From: Chara braunii
Lineage: Eukaryota > Streptophyta > Charophyceae > Charales > Characeae
Direction: 5' to 3'
NCBI GenBank assembly: GCA_003427395.1
Contig: BFEA01000451.1
Location: 466,516 to 490,545, forward strand
Length of the DNA stretch: 24,030 nucleotides
The notes below the pieces were generated by a model. It was not told the DNA's origin, ran no database searches, and saw nothing but the letters and a program-made list of their open reading frames with translations. Each line of letters starts with the position of its first letter. The first letter of the stretch is position 1. Both the position numbers and the translations under genes were made by a program. Of this stretch, positions 19,496 through 24,030 are shown piece by piece.

Positions 19496-19563
19496 CTCAA
19501 ACCCTAATCAAAGCTTAAAGCTGATGCTGACCCAGGCTCATTCTGGACACGAAAAATTTTCGC

Positions 19564-19582
19564 ATCCCTGACAACGGCGTTA
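19564..19582 (-). promoter_or_regulatory. primer-binding site, tRNA-Asp type
   Basis: Four bases inside the CA end of the 5' LTR the minus strand reads TAACGCCGTTGTCAGGGAT. The complement of the plant tRNA-Asp 3' end is TGGCGCCGTTGCCGGGGAT. Sixteen of 19 bases agree and the differences are G-to-A or C-to-T transitions. This fixes the element's orientation and identifies the right-hand repeat as the 5' LTR. Confidence 0.8.
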
Positions 19583-20039
19583 TTTTTGTCGCACTTTTTC
19601 TAGTCGAACCTCTTCAGGCGACCAGAAAGCCAACAGGCTGTCACGCAAGATTTTGGATGTCCTTTGCAATAAATAAAATAAATTAAATAGAGCAAATCCC
19701 TTCCTGTTGTGTCTTCAGCTTCGAACGAGACCCTTCAATTGCGGTTTTCGCCGGTCCCCGGTCTTAGAAATCTTTTATTTTGATTCGGAACAGCAAAGAT
19801 TATGCAAACAATAAACATGAGATTTTTGTGTATCATTGATGTACCAATTTTGCCAATTTTTTAATTTTGAGAACTGTGATAGTATCATCAGAGAACATAG
19901 TCATCAAGCAATGCAACATGGATGATGCAAGACTCATTGACTCGAGTAATGATAAGGATAAATGAGGGAAGAATGAAAACTCATAATAGTCTAAGGGAGT
20001 ACACATGATGATAGCACAACCAACATTAGTCAAGAGCCC

Positions 20040-21368
20040 CCACTCATCCCTGTGAGTCACACACTCAACCACTAATTTTACTGTGCGTTTTTTGTGCTTC
20101 GAGTCATGTCTCCGCACTCTATGAGGCTGTGACCTCCGGATGTAGAGTCACATGAAGCCCGCAAGCTCGGAGCATTTTCATCCAAGTCCCATGATGCGAA
20201 AGTCAACCATAGAGCAAAACTCCTTTGATAGAGTAGGAAACTATGACTGAGAGAAGATCCCTCGTCTGAGATGCTGGAACTTGGATGGCTCGGTTACTAC
20301 CTCATAATCAATCACTTCAGGTGAGATATATCTCTTGGTCAGATCTACGAGGTCACTCAAGCAGGTGTCATTTGTGAAAGTAAAGGGAACTGGAGGCCTA
20401 GGGTAGTCTGTGTAGAGCTTCGGTCCGAAGCTGCGAATCAGCGTCACTCCGCTCTCATCAAGCTCCGTCTCTCTCTCCTCAAGATATCTAGCTGCTGGGA
20501 TCCAGACTGAATCAAAGTATTCATGAGTCTCCTTGCCCTTTTTCAAGTAAGCCCTCAAGTCATGGATGGTACCTCCTGCGAACTTAGTGTAGACTACATA
20601 GATGGACAGGTCCTCTTGTTTGAAACCGACTGCACGAACATACCGGTGTTGGAAAACATCAATTGAAGCAATCCTGTTGAGCCCAGCTAAAACAGCCTCC
20701 TAGACTGAGAACGAATGGACTGTACTCATGTGCAGCTGCTGAGTGTTGAGACTACTCTCGTATCTTTGGGTGATTGCCCTATCTAATTAATGTCGACCTC
20801 CGGCGTAGATATAAAAAAAAAAGATCAGGCGTTGATTGGATATTAATTGAATGATGATTGAGTATTGCTGCTTGAATGTTGCCTGAGAATTGATGGGGTA
20901 ATAATTCACTGTATACTGGTCACTTAGTGGTGGAATGTTGAGAACATTATTGTCTTCTGGTTGATATCTCACATCTGATTTATTGACGGGGAAGCTTAGA
21001 CTCTTTTAGGCTCACCTGAGCTTTGCCTTGGCCTGCTCTACTGTCTCAAAGAACGAGCCAATGCTGTGTATTTTGTCGTCGCTACTATGAAAGTAAACCA
21101 CATATTCGATTTACTGTTTCCCTTTAGCCAACCCAACCACGAGTTCTCTCTGAGAATGCATATGAGAGATCATGTCCTTACAAGCCGCATATTCCCAACC
21201 CTCTCTCTTATCCCTGCTTGTCCTGTAGTTTATCACAAGGACATCATCCTTTTTCATGGCTTCTCATTCGTCTAAGGTTCGGACCACAACCAGTTCTGGG
21301 AAGGCCCCACGCTCAACCTGGGACGCAATCTCAAGCTCAAAGTTGTTATCATTAAATTTGGGCGCCAT
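20040..21368 (-). pseudogene. LTR-encoded unknown gene, right copy
   Basis: ATG at 21368 (MAPKFNDNNFELE). The frame continues past single stops to about 20935 (KDDVLVINYRTSRDKREG, RELVVGLAKGK, FPVNKSDVRY). After a likely intron, the second part runs from about 20740 (AGLNRIASIDVFQHRYVRAV, HDLRAYLKKGKETHEYFD, PRPPVPFTFTNDTCLSDL) through a stop at about 20241 to a region aligned with the left copy's end. The stops differ between the two LTRs, so the gene was probably open at insertion. It is related to the leader-array domains through the [YH]DLRAYLKKG segment. Function unknown. Confidence 0.55.
20740..20935 (-). other. possible intron in the LTR gene
   Basis: Between the two coding parts the minus strand goes from NVLNIPP codons, through a (A/C)TAAGTGACC or AAAGGTGACA donor-like site, to a long T-run (T10 here, T18 in the left LTR) and CAACACTCAG before codons HMSTV. 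The T-run plus AG looks like a 3' splice site. The same layout exists at 7240-7060 in the left LTR. Confidence 0.35.
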
Positions 21369-21670
21369 GTATTTTTGTTGACTCAACGCAGAAGCGAGGT
21401 CTAACCTTTGTAGCGACCACTGACTTATGTAAGTCTGGTTAGTAGTTGATACCAACCCCCTGATCGGAGGCGACCAAACAGTACTCGTGCGCCGAGGTTT
21501 ACACTATAGTTGGTCTGAGTCTTCTTTTCCAGATAGTTTGGCTGGCTAATGCAGACTCGATCGTTAGGGGAGTAACAAAACAATTGTAGTTTCCAATGAG
21601 AATTACTCTCTTGAAAGCTAAACATTGTAAGAGGCCATTGATTTAGTCCATGTTTTTTTTGTCAGTCACG

Positions 21671-21680
21671 GATATATATG
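21671..21680 (-). promoter_or_regulatory. candidate TATA box of the LTR gene
   Basis: The minus strand reads CATATATATCCGTGACTGAC about 300 nt upstream of the LTR gene ATG (21368). The left LTR has CATATATCCGTGACTGAC at 7953-7960, at a similar distance from 7651. This is the best TATA-like site in the expected direction, but it is unproven. Confidence 0.3.
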
Positions 21681-22180
21681 TAGCCTCTTCTAGACCCTAT
21701 TGGACCAGACAGTAATATCACGTTTACACAATGTTGATGACAGCCGAAGCTAGAAAGCCAAGAGGGACTTAGCTAACAAAGGTGCCGCTAACAGTAGGAT
21801 GGTCGAGCTGCGTCCCCTTTGAATGATACTCTTTGACAAGGAGAGAACCCGTCAATTCAACAAGCCAATTCATTGATGATAACCCAGTGTAAATGAAGCT
21901 CTTAGTACTGTATGGCGGTGATTGTCTCCTTGCATATTGGATCTTATGGCTTAAGAGACCAGGTGAATGCAGAAGGGATTTAGAAACCAGACCTCTATTG
22001 GCCCTCAACCTTTTGCTCCGAGTTCAGTGACCACTGTGTCTTTATTAGACTGAAAAGTTCACAATTGTCCAACTGTACTTCTTGGGATAACATTGAGAGA
22101 ACGAAAACAATTTCAGCTCTGACCCTTCACCCCTCGTTCCTTTTTTCCTTTTAACATTCCGTCTCACTCCTGCATTGCAC

Positions 22181-22190
22181 CTATATAAAG
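22181..22190 (+). promoter_or_regulatory. TATA box for opposite-strand LTR transcript
   Basis: CTATATAAAGCCC on the plus strand sits about 30 nt before CTCCATCAAGAAAACA, a plausible plant-like start region, and about 90 nt before the small ORF at 22275. It points out of the element, antisense to gag-pol. Confidence 0.45.
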
Positions 22191-22274
22191 CCCTTCGTCT
22201 CAATCTCCATCAAGAAAACATTTAGCCAGAAGATAAGCAACCCTTCTCAGAACAGACTTCCCCTTTCTCATCAC

Positions 22275-22508
22275 TTGCAAAAGTGGGCGAATGAATGGTC
22301 ACAGAACTGTGTTCCACCTACATGGGGAGCTGGTGTTTTAGCAGGGCGTCTGTGGCCTGAGTATGCTTTTGAGCCTGTTAATCTAGATGAGTGGAAAGCG
22401 CATGACCGTATTGCATTGATTGTTTCTAAGACGAGAGATTTGGGGAAAGTTAGGCAAACCCCGTTAAGAAGAAAGGACGAATTTGAAAGCACATCCACAG
22501 ATCAATAG
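22275..22508 (+). CDS. small opposite-strand LTR ORF, right copy
   Basis: 78 codons including the stop, with QKWANEWSQNCVPP, WGAGVLAGRLWPEYAFEPVN, DEWKAHDRIALIVSKTRD and RQTPLRRKDEF. The first codon is TTG and the frame is open upstream beyond the TATA-like box, so the start is unknown. It is colinear with the left-LTR copy (8556-8789) without indels or stops, although about one residue in five to six differs. It is not a recognised family. It may encode a small basic protein made antisense to the element, or it may be an unusually long chance frame. Confidence 0.38.
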   Translation: MQKWANEWSQNCVPPTWGAGVLAGRLWPEYAFEPVNLDEWKAHDRIALIVSKTRDLGKVRQTPLRRKDEFESTSTDQ

Positions 22509-22863
22509 GGGAGCACTTGGCGTAACCTCGAAGACAAGTTATGGTATGCTTGTCACCGATCAAGATATACAAGTCACGTTCTTTTTCCAGCATGACACTG
22601 TACAATCAATTTCGACTGTCCTTCGCTAACAACAGTATCCATTCATATGCAATACAGGATATCATTTAGCGTACTTTGCGTGTGCATCACTTACGAACAA
22701 ATCTCTCACTCGAAGCACAAGGCACGGCCTCGTGTGACCCTCGCTCACCCGAGATGCGAACGTTTAAGAGAAAACGAGGGCACTCAAGCCACTATCAACC
22801 ACTCTCTGAGGCGTTCTGATAAGAGGGCTTCACCGTAGCATTGGGGCCACGTTTTGCCGACTC

Positions 22864-22873
22864 GATATAAAAC
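22864..22873 (+). promoter_or_regulatory. isolated TATA-like motif
   Basis: CGATATAAAACCAGG resembles a TATA box, but no supportable gene follows. 22513-23122 otherwise contains nothing I can assign. Confidence 0.2.
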
Positions 22874-23122
22874 CAGGTTGAGCGTCCCCCTAAACAACCT
22901 TTACCCGCAGAACAGTTCTAACCCAGTACAACTTCAAGCCACATGCAGAGGAGGGGGATGAATAAGCACAACGTTAGCCTTTAGACTTACAGTTAGTCTC
23001 AATCAAGAAGGGACTTCGCCAAAGGATAGGCCGCCTTTCTAAGCACGACTTCATTCTTGCCCATCAAAGAGAGAGTCATAAGGAATCATTCGAGCGAGCA
23101 GTCTCGAACAAAGTAGGCACTT

Positions 23123-23220
23123 ATCTGGCATGATTGAGTGACCAATCATTCGAAGATGAACTTAGTCTATGATCTGGCATGACTTAGTGACCAATCATTC
23201 GAAGATAAACTTAGTCTATG
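23123..23220. repeat. 49-bp tandem duplication
   Basis: ATCTGGCATGA(TTG/CTT)AGTGACC, continuing to CTTAGTCTATG, occurs twice head to tail (23123-23171 and 23172-23220) with only a few mismatches. 23221-23879 shows no repeat or gene I can support. Confidence 0.92.
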
Positions 23221-23879
23221 ATTTTCTCTTTTCTTGATTAACAATTCAAGCTTATAGGCAGACGACTCGCAATGATGACTGGTGTGAGAGCCCCAAACTC
23301 ACGGACGATCATATGCTAGCACTTATTGGCTGTTATTGCATCAGAGTAGTAAGGTCCAATCACTCCTTTCCATCGAAGTCTCGTGCACAATTCTCAACGA
23401 AATTATCACCCTCCGTTTTCATACACCCTCGCTCATATTTTCATACCTAATGCCCCCGATCAAACAGGACTAAGCAAATCCCCTTTAAAACGTCCGCTTT
23501 TACTCCAAACAGAGAACAAGGAACAGGCCATGAGAGTGACATTAATCACAAGTTCACCGACCATGTTCCACTGGCACATCACACCCCTCAACCTTTGGCC
23601 AGTCTTTTTCCTTTTCTTCCCCAGTCACTCTTGCAGGCATTTACTCATTATCAGGCAGGAACCCTGAAATAGGAAGTGACAACAACAATACTAATCACGT
23701 GTGGTCCCAATCATGACTAAAGGACAAGGTGAACGATGTCCAAATTTCTTATCACTGCTGCTTCGCTAACATTCTCATGAACTCTCACCGGAAGACTCGC
23801 AAATACAAAGCCCTCCGTCCACTAATGAAATATGGGGCATGACTACCAAGAGTTCCAGGCAATTCTCAAGTTTGGGATC

Positions 23880-23973
23880 CACAAATGGTTAACGGGGGAC
23901 CCCGAAACCCTAATTTCAGTTTTGGACTCGTTACCCAGGACCTGAAAATGGGGGTCCCCGTTAACCGTTTGTG
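23880..23973. repeat. inverted repeat (94-bp foldback)
   Basis: The left arm CACAAATGGTTAACGGGGGA (from 23880) and the right arm on the minus strand CACAAACGGTTAACGGGGAC (from 23973) pair over about 24 bp around a 46-nt loop. It may be a very short MITE or a solitary hairpin. Confidence 0.85.
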
Positions 23974-23991
23974 TGTGTGTGTGTGTGTGTG

Positions 23992-24030
<39 letters not shown>
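23971..24030. repeat. (GT)n and (CT)n compound microsatellite
   Basis: GT units run from about 23971 to 23992, directly adjoining the foldback arm. CT units follow from 23995 to the window end. Confidence 0.97.

Larger units (their letters stand above)
5925..22512 (-). mobile_element. complete but decayed Ty3/gypsy-type LTR retrotransposon
   Basis: A 16.6-kb element read on the minus strand. Direct repeats of 2869 and 2926 bp bound a 10.8-kb interior with a primer-binding site, Gag with a CCHC-type knuckle, aspartic protease, RT with YIDD, RNase H and integrase in gypsy order (RT before IN). The RT block FAGR...DLYYGYD...PQGWTN...PYIDD resembles elements I associate with charophytes and basidiomycetes. 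Unusual features are the long LTRs carrying ORFs and an array of unknown domains between the primer-binding site and gag. The two LTRs differ by scattered substitutions and several indels, so the insertion is not recent. No clear 5-bp target duplication was found at the ends. Confidence 0.9.
19587..22512 (-). repeat. 5' LTR (right copy)
   Basis: The long direct partner of 5925-8793, bounded internally by the primer-binding site. It encodes the same minus-strand gene and the same small plus-strand ORF. About 21380-22170 is noncoding LTR sequence. It retains 39 nt (near 21010-21050) and 11 nt (near 20505-20515) absent from the left copy, so it is closer to the ancestral form at those places. 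Confidence 0.92.

Noticed and set aside
23123-23220. CRISPR-like array
   Set aside because: It has only two adjacent copies with no spacers, in eukaryotic DNA; it is a tandem duplication.
23383-23667. 94-codon plus-strand ORF in the right flank
   Set aside because: It has a GTG start, no motif, and a hydrophobic end from a T-rich stretch; it looks like chance.

Overview
This is nuclear eukaryotic DNA dominated by mobile elements and simple repeats. I see no intact host gene. The best lineage guess is a green plant or streptophyte alga. One reason is a retroelement primer-binding site that matches the 3' end of plant-type tRNA-Asp with three differences, all transitions. Another is two perfect TTAGGGTTT telo-boxes. 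There are also tRNA-headed SINEs, foldback elements and long (CT)n/(GT)n tracts. The reverse transcriptase has a PQGWTN...PYIDDNLVKGP style that I associate with Ty3/gypsy elements of charophytes such as Chara and of basidiomycetes. The species is an inference from memory, not a search result.

Layout. 1-5924 is a mosaic of short repeats: a (CT)n tract, copies of an unnamed hairpin-bearing repeat (829-930, 1829-1867 inverted, 2620-2925), a foldback element (2274-2603), two tRNA-derived SINEs (2988-3337 minus; 3498-3660 plus, with a target duplication), one unidentified 192-codon ORF (3867-4445 minus), a MITE with terminal inverted repeats and a target duplication (4619-5032), and a second (TC)n tract. 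5925-22512 is one 16.6-kb LTR retrotransposon on the minus strand. Its 2.9-kb direct repeats are at 5925-8793 (3' LTR) and 19587-22512 (5' LTR), and a tRNA-Asp primer-binding site abuts the inner edge of the right-hand LTR. In minus-strand order the interior holds a leader array of related unknown domains (19.5-15.8 kb), interrupted by a GC-rich fragment of another element (16.84-17.94 kb). Then come Gag, protease, reverse transcriptase, RNase H, an acidic linker and integrase (15714-10018), followed by 1.2 kb of noncoding repeats. 22513-24030 is flanking DNA with a 49-bp tandem duplication, a 94-bp inverted repeat and (GT)n/(CT)n tracts.

The gag-pro-RT region stays in one reading frame from 15254 to 12363 and is broken only by stop codons, most of them explainable by C-to-T or G-to-A changes. 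Several catalytic or metal-binding residues are lost, so the copy is dead. The most unusual feature is the unknown domain. It recurs at least three to four times between the primer-binding site and gag, with a spacing of about 485 nt where undisturbed, and it is also encoded inside each LTR. Each LTR additionally carries a small opposite-strand ORF of 78 codons including the stop, downstream of a TATA-like box, and that ORF is open in both copies.
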